From Lasiosphaeria ovina (taxonomy: Eukaryota; Ascomycota; Sordariomycetes; Sordariales; Lasiosphaeriaceae): 64,000 bases of DNA. Made by a program: the position numbers and the translations under genes. Every line of letters starts with the position of its first letter. Position 1 is the stretch's first letter. The stretch is from the NCBI GenBank assembly GCA_033439765.1, contig JAULSN010000006.1, forward strand, positions 3,534,001-3,598,000, written 5' to 3'. The notes beneath the pieces were generated by a model. It searched no databases, was not told the origin of the DNA, and saw only the letters and a program-made list of their open reading frames with translations. Positions 31,890 to 43,412 of the stretch are shown here, piece by piece.

Positions 31890-32780
31890 CATACGGATAC
31901 ATCGTGAGCGGTCAATGGTCTTCAACGTCCTCGTCACGGCCGGGGTACATGATGTCGTGCACCAAACTGCGCGAACGTGGTGGAACAGCACAAAACTGTG
32001 GACGAGCAGGAGTAATACGGACATGGTTGTTGCAAACCAGAGCACGACGGCTTTCTGGAACGCGCGGCCAAGTGCGATGGTAGCCAGGATAAAACCCGTG
32101 TTGGGGAAGACTGAGGCCCACCAGCCGAGGTGGAATTACTTGGGCGGGCTCTGCAGCAGACGCACATGAACTGCCCTGGCCGGTGCTCACGGTTCGGCAG
32201 CCCCGACTTCATCAGCCGCCCAACCATGTGGGGATACATCATCATGGCGACAGCGACACCGAGCCTCTGGCATGTCAGTCCAGCAATGATGATGCTCGGG
32301 CGGCTGCGAGGGAGCCACAACCGACGCCACGGTACCGGACAGCGTGATGGGGAAGATGGGCAGGATCCAGGTGGGCATCATGGTGTGCAGCTCGAAGCTG
32401 TGCGTGGCGAAGACGAACGAGTACTGCCCGATGGCCAGCACCGTCGTGACCACGACGTAGGCCCAGAAGGCCGCCTGCATGGCCCACAGCGGGCCGGGGC
32501 CGTGCGACGGTGAGTTGCCGATGCCGTCGACGCCGTACCGCTGCGTCGACGTGATGAACGTCGCCACCGACAGGAAAAAGGTCGGGAAGAAGAAGCCCTC
32601 ACGCGGGTGCGTGATGGACCGGCTGAACGACCCCGCCACGAGGAAGAAGCGGCCGACCAGCTTCGACGTGATCAGCGCAAACAGCATGATGTTGACAATG
32701 TACACTACCAGCCCGATTTGCGGCAAGCCGGGGAATTGGTGCGGCTGCGCTGCGATGAGCAGGGACAGCCGGAGACTTTT
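31890..32780 (-). pseudogene. Broken malate/C4-dicarboxylate transporter (TDT/SLAC1-like, Mae1 type)
   Basis: Three frames on the minus strand each give a piece of one protein. About 32776-32310 gives PHQFPGLPQIGLVVYI, HPREGFFFPTFFLS and PTWILPIFPITLSGTVAS (helices 2-5). Next, about 32300-32150, IIIAGLTCQRLGVAVAM and SGLPNREHRPGQFM. Last, about 32135-31930, FHLGWWASVFPNTGFILATI. The order matches the voltage-dependent anion channel/malic acid transport family. The first helix (FTWAWF-type) is missing, some 5-10 residues are lost at the first frame change, and a stretch of about 60-70 residues with further helices is missing before FHLGWWAS. Two frame changes and deletions cannot be explained by introns with GT-AG ends that I can find. 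The upstream frame to about 33050 (Ser/Pro-rich, DFDPNPFVDG) may be the old cytosolic N-terminus. Confidence 0.85.
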
Positions 32781-34056
32781 CGCTGCCGTCGACGAATGGG
32801 TTCGGGTCAAAGTCTACCGAGCTGCGGGACGAGGGCCCCGAAAACCTGTCGTCGTCGAAGGCTGAAGGATGAGGTGGCTGGAATTTCGGCTGGAAGGCCG
32901 CAATACTGCGTGGATTGGTATTTGAACCGAAAGCCTGGTGTTGCGGCTGCTGTGCTTCTTGTGGCGTAGAGGAGATGCGGGTTGAGTCAGAGTAAAATGT
33001 CAAGTGCAAGTTGCCACGGTCTGTTGATAGGTCGTCTGGCAACGGCATTGTTGAGCGTCCACGCACGCTGGCAACTCCGAGCCCTTGAATCAACAGGTTC
33101 ATGTCCGGGCTTTAGTACTGGCAGTCTCCAGACTCTTGGAGCTCTCTCCACAATCAGAATTTACATTGCGAGTAGTGGGTTGACTCAAGTTCTTTCCGCT
33201 GCTGTTGGGAGTATCTAGGTATGCACTCAATTGCCGAATCACTTCCAAACAGGACCTATTCCGAAACAAGCGAGATGAGGTCGGTAGTGTGTTTGAAGGC
33301 TGAAAATGGCTCAGATGGATCCACGCCACAGGTTTGGAATACTGAGAACGTGGAACGCTGCCGTGATACTGACTCAATAATCGCCACATCTAATACGGGT
33401 TATCCTTGACATGTTCTGCATCAAGACCGATGTGTTAGAATAAACCCGCATGCAACAGAGGCGCGAGACCGCGGATCAAATTCAAAAAAGCCTCTTTGAT
33501 CCTAGGAAGATATCTTCAATCCGGATGCAATCTGCCGGCAGACTTTATACCGGTTGAAGTGGAGCAATGTATGTACGTTACATAGACAAGTACACATCCT
33601 GAGGAATATGGCTAGATGACATTGATGGACAAGGATTACTGCTGGGCTCTATCCCGCTGTGGGACGGAAAGTCCAAGGGATCCCAGACAAAGACGTCACG
33701 ACCAGGAGATGTTCGGGGACTTTGAGCTCCGCCGCAAGTCTCGATGTTTGACGACGTCAGTCCAATCAAAGATAGAGGAAGACATGGTTCGGAGACCCTT
33801 GGGAGAGCAGCGCTCCCCGATTAATATGAGTGATTTGTGCGAGTTATTCAATAGTTCATCTTTCAAAAGTGCGTTGGGCCGTGAGGCCTGGCTATTTTCT
33901 AATAATTAAACCTGGCAGAATTTAATACTTGATCCTTATTATGACTCGAGAACTTCAATGCAGGTGGGAAGGCCGTGGCAAACTATCGACGAGATGCGAT
34001 CAGGCAGACGAAATCCCGCGTCTACCCCCTTAATCCAAGGTGTTTGACCTGGTCCT
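32781..34056. other. Intergenic, with possible 5' remnant of the transporter
   Basis: 32781-33050 may be the former cytosolic N-terminus of the transporter on the minus strand. From 33050 to 34056 no gene is recognised; short frames lack family resemblance. Confidence 0.45.
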
Positions 34057-35788
34057 TCACGAGGCGATTGGACGAACGCTCTGGGGGTTGTGAAAAATAT
34101 CCAGCGGATCCCACTGCAGCTTCGTGTTCTGCAGCTGGGCCAGGTTGGGGCCCCAGTACTGCTCCTGGCCGTCCGTCAAGGCAGGATCGACGTAGCCGGC
34201 GTAGGTGCCAAAGGTGCCGGTTGGGGCGACGGATAGGACTTGGTTGTGGAAGTCGGTCAGGAATTTCTTGGTCTTGCCCGACAGCGGGAAACCGACGCCG
34301 TACGACTGGTAGAACAGGATCTTGTCGCGGTGGGCGTAGGCCGTGCCGTTCATGGCCACATCGCCAATGGCACCGCCGGCGGCGTCAAAGATGATGGCCC
34401 ACAGTAGCGTACCCTTGTCCTGCTTGTCGGCCCAGCTGAAGAGCTTCTTGATGCCCTCGCGTGAAATCATGTCCTCGCGCTTGAAACCGATGCTCTTGGA
34501 GTAGAACGGGTTGGGCAGGTTAGATATGTACAGCGCTTCGTTCTCGCCATCATGGGTAATGGATCCGAGCCAGTCGTTCGCCACGACCTGATTGTCGCTT
34601 TTGGGAAGATAAGCGGGGATTCCTGAGGCGTGGTACTCATCGTCGGTGCCGTAAAAGGTGCCAGTGATGATGGCCCCGAGCGGCATCATGATAAACAAGG
34701 ACCCAAATCTGCGGTCGAGTCCTGGGTTGGATATCAAGTCCTGCCAGGCCGAGTAATATGATGCCATCTCAGCCTGGGTGCCAAAGTTCAACGAGTACGA
34801 GTACTGAACGACGTTGGCTGGCTCTGGATGTGTCCGAACAACGAATTCCGTAATGACTCCGAAGCTTGCGGCTGCTCCTTTCAGGGCCTGGGTCGTTATC
34901 TTTAGGTAAGCAAGTCGAACAAGGGGTGCATGGTGAATTAATTAGACAGTAGCGCGTACCCAGAAGAGATCCGAGTTTTTGTTGTCGTTTACCCTTTGAA
35001 TCTTTCCATCGGCCGTCACAACCTCGACTTCAATGACATGGTCAAGGCAAGAGCCCCACATGCGCGACATTGGACCCAGCCCTCCCTGATGGTGAAGGCG
35101 AGTTAGTGAATCGGTCACGGGCCGGGACAGCTGCATCCCGAGCTGACGAGACCAGAGACTGTGTTGATGGGTGTTGATGCTTACAATTGTGGCATGCCCG
35201 CCTATGCCGACATCGGGACAGACGCCATGGGCGATGGCTCGGCCGCCGGCGCCGTGGAGCCGCTTAGTAACCTCGCCGAGGCGGAAGCCGGCCCCGATAG
35301 TTGCCTGCCAGGTGGTATTGTCCATGTTGAAGTGCTGAAAGTTGACCAGGTCGATGGCGACGGCACCGCTGTCACCGCCAAGGCCTGCAGTGAGCAAGGA
35401 AAGGTCAGTCTGGGGCATGTCTGATAACAAGGCCACGGGAACACATATCATGGGCACTCTATTCGACCACTCACCGTAGTTCCTGTGTCTGAAATGTCAG
35501 CTATCGAGTTGCAGGGAATGGGATGAGCTTGGGAACGTACGCATACGAATGGCCTCCGGACTTGGCTTGGACCTTGACATTGTTGACGGTAGCACACTGG
35601 ATTATACCCGATATATCTTGGGCTGTCTGGGGCCGCACAACTGCGGCAGGAGTGACGCGAACGTCAAGATTGTAGGGCTTGGCCCAGGATATCTGGTAGA
35701 AGGGGTTGGACGGGTAGGCTGCGAAGCCGGACCGGCCGTTGCCGACCGTGTCGATGCACTGCTGGAGTGCGCTCGGGGAGTTGCCCAT
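34057..35788 (-). CDS. BBE-type FAD-linked oxidase (five exons, one micro-exon)
   Basis: Exons on the minus strand: 35788-35541, 35482-35475 (8 nt), 35384-35185, 35085-34960, 34887-34057. The product has 470 residues. An FAD-binding PCMH domain covers about 35-220; the C-terminal substrate and BBE-like domain follows, and QYWGPNLAQLQ and NPQSV near the end fit the BBE motif. His80 in SGGHSYA and Cys141 in GVCPDVGIGGH are the positions that link FAD covalently in two places. SRMWGSCLDHV and DLFWALKG are family motifs. Such enzymes oxidise sugars or close rings in secondary metabolism with O2. No signal peptide is seen although many relatives are secreted; the MGNSPSA start instead fits N-myristoylation. 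Its neighbours on the same strand are a broken transporter and a broken P450. A 14-nt version of exon 2 (acceptor six bases earlier) is also in frame. Confidence 0.9.
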
Positions 35789-38041
35789 GGTATTGCGAGT
35801 AAGATGGAAATGGGACAATTCGGACAATGGGTCGCGTCGGGACAATAAGGAGGGGGGGCGCGGGGAGGGGGGGAGACAAAAGAGGGAATGGTAAAACGAG
35901 TAGAAGACCTGAAAAGAAGGAACCCTAAACAGCAGGTGGGTAAGGTAGACCAGGCAGCTTTAATGCAGCAAAATGAACGAAGGTTGGACAAATGGGAGAG
36001 GAGGGGCAAGAACGAAAGACGGGACTGTCCTCGAATCAGTTGTCGACCGGGAAAGCCCATGGCGATTGGCTGCTCCTAGGTAATTGATACAATGATACGG
36101 CTAGAAAGACGACCCAGGGTCAAGGTCGGGAGCACGCACACTGGTCACCGGCAACCATTGTAACACATGCAGCAGCACCAAAGCGGCAAGCGTCCAACTT
36201 TAGCAAGCCACGGCGCCCTCGACATGAGCTGATGCGACGTTTACCGAGGATCTCCTCCTTGGTACCTTAGGTATTTTACTCTCAACGCACCCAATCCCCG
36301 CCCGCACAGGAGAGCGAGGATTGGGCACGGGGCAAACACACGTACTCATGGGCCTACAAGTGTGACGAGGTTGGGGCCTCAACCTGGAACGGTTTGTTCT
36401 TGTTTGGCGGGGCGGGCGGCTACCTGTGGGTCAGGTGCGTTTGCCCCAATATTTTGCGGTCGACAACAGACGGAATCTATGGAGGTACACTAGAAAACCT
36501 TCCATCAGTGCAGCAATCTTGTTGGCTGCCTGGGCACTCCAGCAAGATGACTTCAGCGCAAGCATCCGCCACACTGGCAGCCAGTGACCGTCGCCCATCC
36601 GACCCCTCAACGCCCAGTGGTTCCTTGGCACGCCAGGTTTTTGGCAGCTCTTCGACCCAAGGTGGCGAAACTGGCCAACATGGACGCACTAATTACCGTC
36701 ATTGCAACAGCCTAGGGGGTCGAAAAATAGAAGACAGCGAATTAAAGGTCGTGCAGTGGCAGATGGCGTGTGAAAAGAGACCAAAACAGGGCTCCTATTG
36801 GCCGGCTCACATACGCCCTACATTATGGCGCATTTCTATTGCTGGTCCGTGCGTTGTCCCCCCTGACGCCCCTCCCTCCAGGCTCCAGCAACACTGTTCG
36901 CTAAGTATTTGCCGTACGGCAAGGTATAGAATTGTTTTACAATAAAGTAAATCACCTACAGATATTACTAATACTTCGTACCTTGTATAACGACTCTATT
37001 AATACCGATTCATATAGGTTGTCGAAGTGGTGACTATCTAATCAGTATATAAGTAGGTAGGTATCTAATTACAACTTCGCACATGAAAACATAATAGTTA
37101 GCACTGAGCAATAAGCTGAAAGTTATGTCACAGTTCATAATTAATTAGGAGTCCATAATCACGGCAAAGAAAGAGAAGTGATGGGAATTACCTCAAAGAC
37201 AAGGCTGGGTTGTGGTCTAGTTAATGCCGAAGATTCTCCATTTCACCAAATCTAAGAATGTTGCCTCGGTACCTAATTACGTATGCCGCAACAATAGTTT
37301 CTATGGGACTATTGTCTTCGCATAAATAGCTTGAACCTGGGCGGTGTCATATTACAGCTTCCTAAAAGATTGGACGATACTAGCGGTGAAAAGAGAAAAT
37401 ACGTCTTGCATACCTGGTTAATTACGATTACCTACAGCTAAATTGTTAGGACGATTTTCATCTTCCCATTCATTTCTTTGATAGCTAGCTCTATCTTATA
37501 ATATCCTAGGAACCATTTTTATCCTAACGTAAAAAACGAACTCGTCACGTGGAAGACTTTCATGTGGCAGGCAGCAAAAATATGCGATGAAGAGTGTTGA
37601 ACCCTGAACTTGACACCTATCTACCAAGGTAGGGAGGTCGGTAGTCAGTAACCGCGATAATTCTTCGTCTGAACTCTTGGATTTGCCACACTCCCTCGAT
37701 AAGGTCCTCCTATTCGGGGTCGAATACGTAATCAACATGTACCGGCGAGGCTCAAAAGAAGCCCTGATGTTGAGACAGCCTCTCGCATATTCCCCACTGT
37801 GTTCTTGTCGTGGCACAAATATTCCAACCCTCGTTACCTTCTAACCTCTTGCTTTGTATCTCGTCACTCACGTCCAGCCGACCGGAGCCGTGTCTCTACA
37901 CTGCAGCCATTTTACACCTCGTATCATTACTATCGAGTATACCCTACCCGTCAGCGAACAAGCCTGCTTTCAGATTTCTTCTTTTACCACTGCTACCGAA
38001 GCTCAGCTACAAACCTTGCTTTTTGTCGTCGTTCTCTCGCC
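35789..38041. other. Intergenic region of about 2.25 kb
   Basis: No gene recognised. 36930-37500 is A/T-rich and contains TAGGTAGGTAT and TAATTAC words. The right end is the upstream region of the first Cys-rich secreted protein. Confidence 0.5.
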
Positions 38042-38431
38042 ATGGCCAGAATCATGCGTTGTGCTTCCATCGTTCTCCTTGGCTTGGCTGCTATTGCTAC
38101 CGCGGTTGCAGTCCCTGCTGCCGATTCCGTGATCACGACTCCTGCCTCTGTTGCCGCAGATCCGCCGGCCATCCTGGCCCCCGCTAATGTCACTGCCCAG
38201 GCGGGAGACGGGGTCTGCTGCGTTCCCGCTTGTACCCTTTGCTCGGGGCCCTGTCCTTGCGATGGCAACATCTTGGTAAGTTGTGCTCTATGGTGCATCG
38301 AAGAAGGGGAACATCGCAGTTGTTTCTCGTCTTTTCTAATTACGCACACCCCCAGCACTGCCCAAATCCATGCCGTGCTAACCGACTTTCCCACTCCATA
38401 GTACTCGGTCTGCTGCGCCACGTCCAAGTAA
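38042..38431 (+). CDS. Small secreted cysteine-rich protein, CCVPxCTLC type (copy 1)
   Basis: Two exons, 38042-38275 and 38402-38431, with a 126-nt intron (GTAAGT...branch GCTAAC...ATAG). The product has 87 residues. Residues 1-24 are a clear signal peptide (IVLLGLAAIATAVAVPA). The mature part has a Pro/Ala/Thr/Val-rich spacer (25-55) and a compact C-terminal domain with C59, C60, C64, C67, C71, C73, C82 and C83, that is CC-x3-C-x2-C-x3-C-x-C-x8-CC. All eight can pair. Not a hydrophobin spacing and not a family I know. A relative lies 700 bp downstream with the same CCVPxCTLC core. The ATG at 38042 has a CGCCATGG context. An extracellular or effector-like role is inferred from size, secretion and cysteine content only. 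Confidence 0.78.
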
Positions 38432-39136
38432 ACGGCCGCATGCTACATGAGCTATAGAGATCAGCGCCGATGCGATGCGGTCGATCCATTCGATTTCCTA
38501 CGAGTACAACAGCACGGAGAGGGAAAATGGGATGGGTATTCAGCAAATAAGCTTGACGGCTCTTGGTGGAATGCTAGGATGTTGGTTTGGGATGGTGGCA
38601 GCGGGTGCGGTCGAGATCTGGAAATCTCTAGATAGCAAATACCTGGTCGGGCATATTACCTAGGTACCTAGGCACTTAGCAAACACCTTGCCTACGTTCG
38701 TCAAGACCCTTTTTCGCAGCTTGTGAGTGCACAAATACTTTGTGCTCCTGAACAGTCATATCTCATAGCGCTTGTCGTATCCAGTAATCTCTTATGCAGT
38801 AGACTCGACTCTTGGATTAATAGGTCTAAATCAAAGACTAAGTCAGAGGCCAAAATTCTGACGTTCCTTAGACGATCCCTCGTTGGTGACATTTTCCAAG
38901 TTTCTCATCACGAAATGGCCACCCCTCAAGAATTATAAATTGGAGGCCCTCTCTCACCTCCGAAACTCTCACTGCATATTTCTCGACACTTCTCATAATA
39001 TTTTACCTCCAACTCTACAAAATATCTCGCGCGCTGGCGATTACAAAGGCAAAATACTGGGGTTTTCTATCAAATCGGAGTTACCTTGCTTCTTGATATC
39101 TACCGCCAGAATAACCAACACGCTCCATAGCTCGCC
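38432..39136. other. Spacer between the two Cys-rich genes
   Basis: No gene seen. TATAAAT at 38934-38940 is a likely TATA box for copy 2, about 200 nt before its ATG. Confidence 0.55.
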
Positions 39137-39561
39137 ATGTCTCGCACCACACGGCCATTATTCTGCTTCTTGCTCTCTGCATTCATCTTGCCCACGGCTG
39201 CTGTTGCGAGTCTCTACGAGGTTGTTGTTTTACCATTCCCTCGACTCCGCCCCTCGTCCACCGCCGTTGTTTGCGCTCCGATGGCTACATCTGACTCTAC
39301 TTTGATTCCGGGTTTATATCATGTACACTCGGAAAACCATTGTTGCGTGCCGGGATGCACCCTCTGCAGCACTGTGTTATGTAAGAGCACACACTCTAAC
39401 TGTGCGTCTAATAGAGTTGTGAGTACTTCATATTCACTTTAGTCATCGATGGACGAGACATTTGCTTTCCTTACCCGCAGTCTGCACCTGAAGAGGTACT
39501 AATATGCGATTGGAAATCTGATATAGTACAGAAGCTGTTGCACTATCGCGATTGGAGTTGA
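39137..39561 (+). CDS. Small secreted cysteine-rich protein, CCVPxCTLC type (copy 2)
   Basis: Preferred model: exons 39137-39418 and 39481-39561 with a 62-nt intron (GTGAGT...CCGCAG), 120 residues. Residues 1-24 form a signal peptide (LFCFLLSAFILPTAAVAS). The spacer is followed by CCVPGCTLCSTVLC at 69-82, sharing the CC-x3-C-x2-C core with copy 1, then C89. In this model the C-terminus (EEVLICDWKSD...) differs from copy 1. Alternative: a GTAAGA donor inside codon 82 (T|GTAAGA at 39382) joined to the same acceptor gives a shorter end (CSTVLFCT). RNA evidence is needed to choose. A TATAAAT at 38934 lies about 200 nt upstream. Function unknown; the tandem arrangement suggests duplication followed by divergence. 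Confidence 0.65.
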
Positions 39562-39716
39562 CAAGGACAACAACCTTGTGTACCGCCGAAACGGAACTGG
39601 CGCAGCTGCCACTTTTCTCACAAATGAGCAGATCCTAAGGACTACTGGCTTTTGAACCAGCAATGACTTTTCACTCCTCCCCATTGTCAAGTCCTTAGCA
39701 ATGAATAGAGAATGAA

Positions 39717-39809
<93 letters not shown>

Positions 39810-40339
39810 AGACAGGCCGAGTGCCACTAAAGTAAAGCAGGTGTTTGTCATTGGTATGGCAATTATCGAACCTCCTTAGCCTGATACATTTATCCTGGTT
39901 TACACTATCGGATTGAACGACCAAGTAACCAATATTATTGTATCTAAACCGAAAATAATAACCGAGAAAGTAAAAAGGGAAAAATCCAAGGGGATTTATT
40001 TTAGACGCAGGTGGGATAAAGCATTTTGACTAAAAGGTGCAGTCATAATTGATCAAACTGACGACAACCTTATGACCAAGCCCGTTGCAAACAGTACCGA
40101 GAAGACAGATAAACAAAAGAAATACTCAGAGGCGTCATATCATCCCCCAACCCGACGTAGAAGCTGCCTGTATGTCTATAACTCATACCCAAATGCTCCT
40201 GGAAACCCGCCGTGTTCTTGCCAGACTCTAATAAGACTTGAAGGAATGTATCTGCTCCCAAGAGACACGGGGTGACTCGGAAGCCCCGTGAAATAGAAAT
40301 ATCGAAACCGCCAAAGATGATGTGATAACAAGCAACTGC
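39562..40339. other. Intergenic with microsatellite
   Basis: No gene recognised. Contains the GT/GA microsatellite at 39719. The long frame across it on the minus strand is only a reading of the dinucleotide repeats. Confidence 0.6.
39719..39802 (+). repeat. Compound microsatellite (GT)15 (GA)27
   Basis: Fifteen GT units (39719-39748) pass directly into 27 GA units (39749-39802), followed by imperfect GAAAGAGAAAGA. Likely highly length-variable between strains. Confidence 0.97.
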
Positions 40340-42168
40340 TCAGGCCCAGCGCCAGGTCCCAGGAACATCCAGAACAGTCACAACGGGTTCCATTTTCGCG
40401 TATTGCATCTTCTCGTCCAACAAAGGCATGATAATCACGTCCTCCTTATCCGACTCTGGCTCCTCGGGTTTCTGCACGAGTCCCGCGACGACAAGTCGGG
40501 ATCGGGGCTCGAGTCTCGGACGTTGATGAGGACGTCGTGGTCGCTCGCTGTCAACATCATCGTCGTCGCCGCCGATGTCCTCAGTCTGCTCGGCTCCAAT
40601 CTCAACGCCATTTGCATCCTGGCCAAACTTGAGGGTGCCGAGGTCCCTGAAGAGGTCGTACTCGTACTCATCGGCGTCTTCGGCCTGGAGCTCGTGGTCG
40701 TGGGCTGCCTCGTCGCACATGGCGCGCATGGCCAGCATCTTGTCGCGCGACCGCGGCACCGTGTCGAAGGGGAACGGCGCGGGCTTGGCGATCAGCAGTG
40801 GCGTGTAGTCGTTCAGTGCACGGGAACCTCGCCCACCGTCCGCGCGTCGCGCTCCTTGCGCACGTCAAACGCCCACGCCATGCCGCCCATGGTCAGGAAC
40901 AAATCCTGCTCCACCACCAAAATGCCCTGGCACATCCGCCGCCCGAACCCGAACTAAGAGAAGCCGTTGAGGTTAGGGTACCGCGTCAAGGGCGTTAAAG
41001 TTCTCGGCGTCTGGGTACATTTGCTCGTCACGCGTGATGCCCCTGGTTCGCATTCCAACAATTGGTTAGCATTGATGGGGCAGAGACCATAAGGTAGAGA
41101 AACAAAGACGAGGTGACCGAAAACATACCATTCAAGTGCGTATATAGTGGCACCGGCTGGGATGAAATACTCGTTATAGATGTCGTCTTTCTCGATAGCG
41201 TGGGGGATGCTAGTCGGCACGGGCGGCCTCCACCGGATGACCTCCTTGACGACGGCCCGCAGAGTGGGTAGCTGCTCCCTGTCCTCCCAGGAGGTAGCTC
41301 TAGATGAGGCTGCCGATGGTCAGGGCGCCGGCGATGGCCATGAGCCCGACGGCGTGCATGGCCTCGTCTGTCTCGCCCCACTTAGCCCGCTCCTTCTCGT
41401 CGGTGCTCTGCTTGCTCTCGAGAAAGGTGCGGATGAAGCTGGGCTCGGCGCGCTGGCCGGCTATGCGGTGCCCGATAAAATCCACGTTCGCGCGGAACAG
41501 GCGGTCCTCGAGCTCGTGATGTGCGCGCTCCTTCTGCTTCCACGGACTGAGGCACGCCGGCAAGTGTCTTAGAAAAGCCACAATGTTTGGCAGCGCCCCT
41601 GACGGGCTGATGGTCTCGAGCAACCTAAAGGTTGTGTGCCGCAACATGTGCGCACGGTGTGTCGGCCCCAACTGAGTCGCGACACGAAGGAGGGCGAGAT
41701 AGTCGCCGCTGGTTCGGCTGTCTGGGTGGTTGGGGATCATGGGCCGGTCCGAGTAGATGACGGCCCTCTTGGAGAGGAGATCGTGGGCAATCATCTCGGA
41801 CGAGATCCATACGTGGACGGCGCCGAATATCTGTCTAGTAGATGGGCCCGTATGTCTTGCTCCAGTCGTAGAACTTCAGCCATGATGCTTTGGATGGGAT
41901 ATCATGGACACGGCCGACAAATGGCAAGTCTATATTCATTTAGAAGTAGCTACCGACACGTCGTCGAGGCAGGCGTCTCGCTGCCAGAGACTCCGGCGGT
42001 GTCTGCGTAAAGCAAAGACTTACTCCATGGCCCAGGAAGCGGTTGTATGCCGGGAGGTAACCTCTTCCTGTTCACATATCGATTCACTGCCACGAGGGCG
42101 ACTCCCACAATAAAGAGGAGGTAGAAAGGGAAACCCATCACAGCGATAGCCCAAGACAGTCTCGGCAT
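40340..42168 (-). pseudogene. Broken cytochrome P450
   Basis: Read from 42168 downward: a membrane anchor (MGFPFYLLFIVGVALVAV) and hinge PPGIQPLPGPW, an intron, then GRVHDIPSKASWLKFYDW. TAC-TAG stands where relatives have YQT (Gln to stop), followed by a one-base frame change before GAVHVWISSEMIAHDLL. After SRTSGDYLALL about 60 residues are missing up to LLETISPSGALPN. The stretch around GALTIGS runs into TAG and about 40 residues are missing before VVKEVIRWRPPVPT. EKDDIYNEYFIPAGATIYALEW, an intron and ITRDEQMYPDAENF follow. A TAG stands directly before the haem loop FGFGRRMCQG, and a one-base loss disrupts VPVHxNDYTPLLIAKP. The haem motif is intact but the gene cannot make a full P450. Resembles fungal CYPs of the O-methylsterigmatocystin-oxidoreductase-like type. 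The tail 40340-40600 is uncertain. Confidence 0.9.
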
Positions 42169-43412
42169 GGAAGGAAACAGACAGAGAATACCGCCGAGAG
42201 TAAGGACTGATGGTTGCTGAGAGAGATAGAGAAGAAATCACGGACTCCTACACTTCATGCAAGAGGCGAGAGGAGGGGAGTCATATGTTCGAGCCCGGCC
42301 GGCCTGTGCGGACTTGGATGATGACTTGCAAGATTTGGCGGCCCCTCTTGGCCCTGCATGCTCTCCTGGCCGGTGGATCTCTGGATGCACAGCCATTCGG
42401 GCCAAGGGGCAGAACAACAAAGCATTAGTGGTCGAGATCACTGTTGTGAGCGTACATTGAGTGGCGGCAAGGTTGCAAGACTGCAGGACAAGCTTCAAGT
42501 TCTCGGCCTGGCCGACCTGGAATGACGGCCTGACGGCAAAAAAACAAGCCTGCCAGCCAGCCAGTCCTGTTTACATTCCCAGCCGGTAGCCGGGAAACAA
42601 ATCCCAAGGAGGCTTCCGCACACCATGTTGCATCCGGCCCGATGACAGGAGGCGAAAACAACGCGGCCGCCAACTGATCAGGGGACCTTGGCTGCCGCGC
42701 GCAAGAGCATGGGTAGCACGTTGAATGGCGACACAAGTGCCTGTGGTCAACAAGAGGCTCCACTGCGATTTGGGGTTTTACCCGACCTAGAATTTCGTGG
42801 TATCCGGTCCCCCAAAGCTTTCTGTGCATGTTTGGAAAGCTGTTGGAAAACTGTTATTAGTATCATAGTATCCATGCAAGTTTCCAAGGTCCTGGTGACT
42901 GTGAGTTCGGGGAATACCACTCGCAGTGACATCACAAAGAGAAGCCAAGCAAGTTGCCAAAATAGACAGCAGTTGACTACGGTATTCAAGACTCTGGACT
43001 CTGAGTTGAGCCGTAAAAGCCAGGGATGGTCCCACAAGCTGGATGCGGATGAGGATGAGGCACCATATCTCATTGGATACGCTCATCAACACTGTGATCC
43101 TCGGACAGTGACCAACCGGTAATAAGCCGTAGAAATAATTCTAAGCTGGCATGTCGTGTTTGGATACGTTTCCTACCGCAAAGTTGCTACAATGATGTAA
43201 CGAACGTGCTCTCTTGACAGGTCTCGCAACTTCGTCGTAGCATCCCTCGCAAGGGCCGAGGACCGAACCATCCCCATGCAAGTTAGTGGCTGGTCCTGGA
43301 CAACGTTCTGCCAAAAACGGGCATACATAGTAGAGTTTACATGCTATATAACGTCAGTATAACTGAATTCTGCACATTTCGCACATTTTGCAGAGAAATT
43401 GTGGGCCGAAGC
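42169..43412. other. Intergenic region of about 1.2 kb
   Basis: No gene recognised. It lies upstream of the P450 remnant and downstream of the arginyl-tRNA synthetase. Confidence 0.55.

Noticed and set aside
39499..39924. 141-codon minus-strand frame
   Set aside because: Half of it is a translation of the GT/GA microsatellite.
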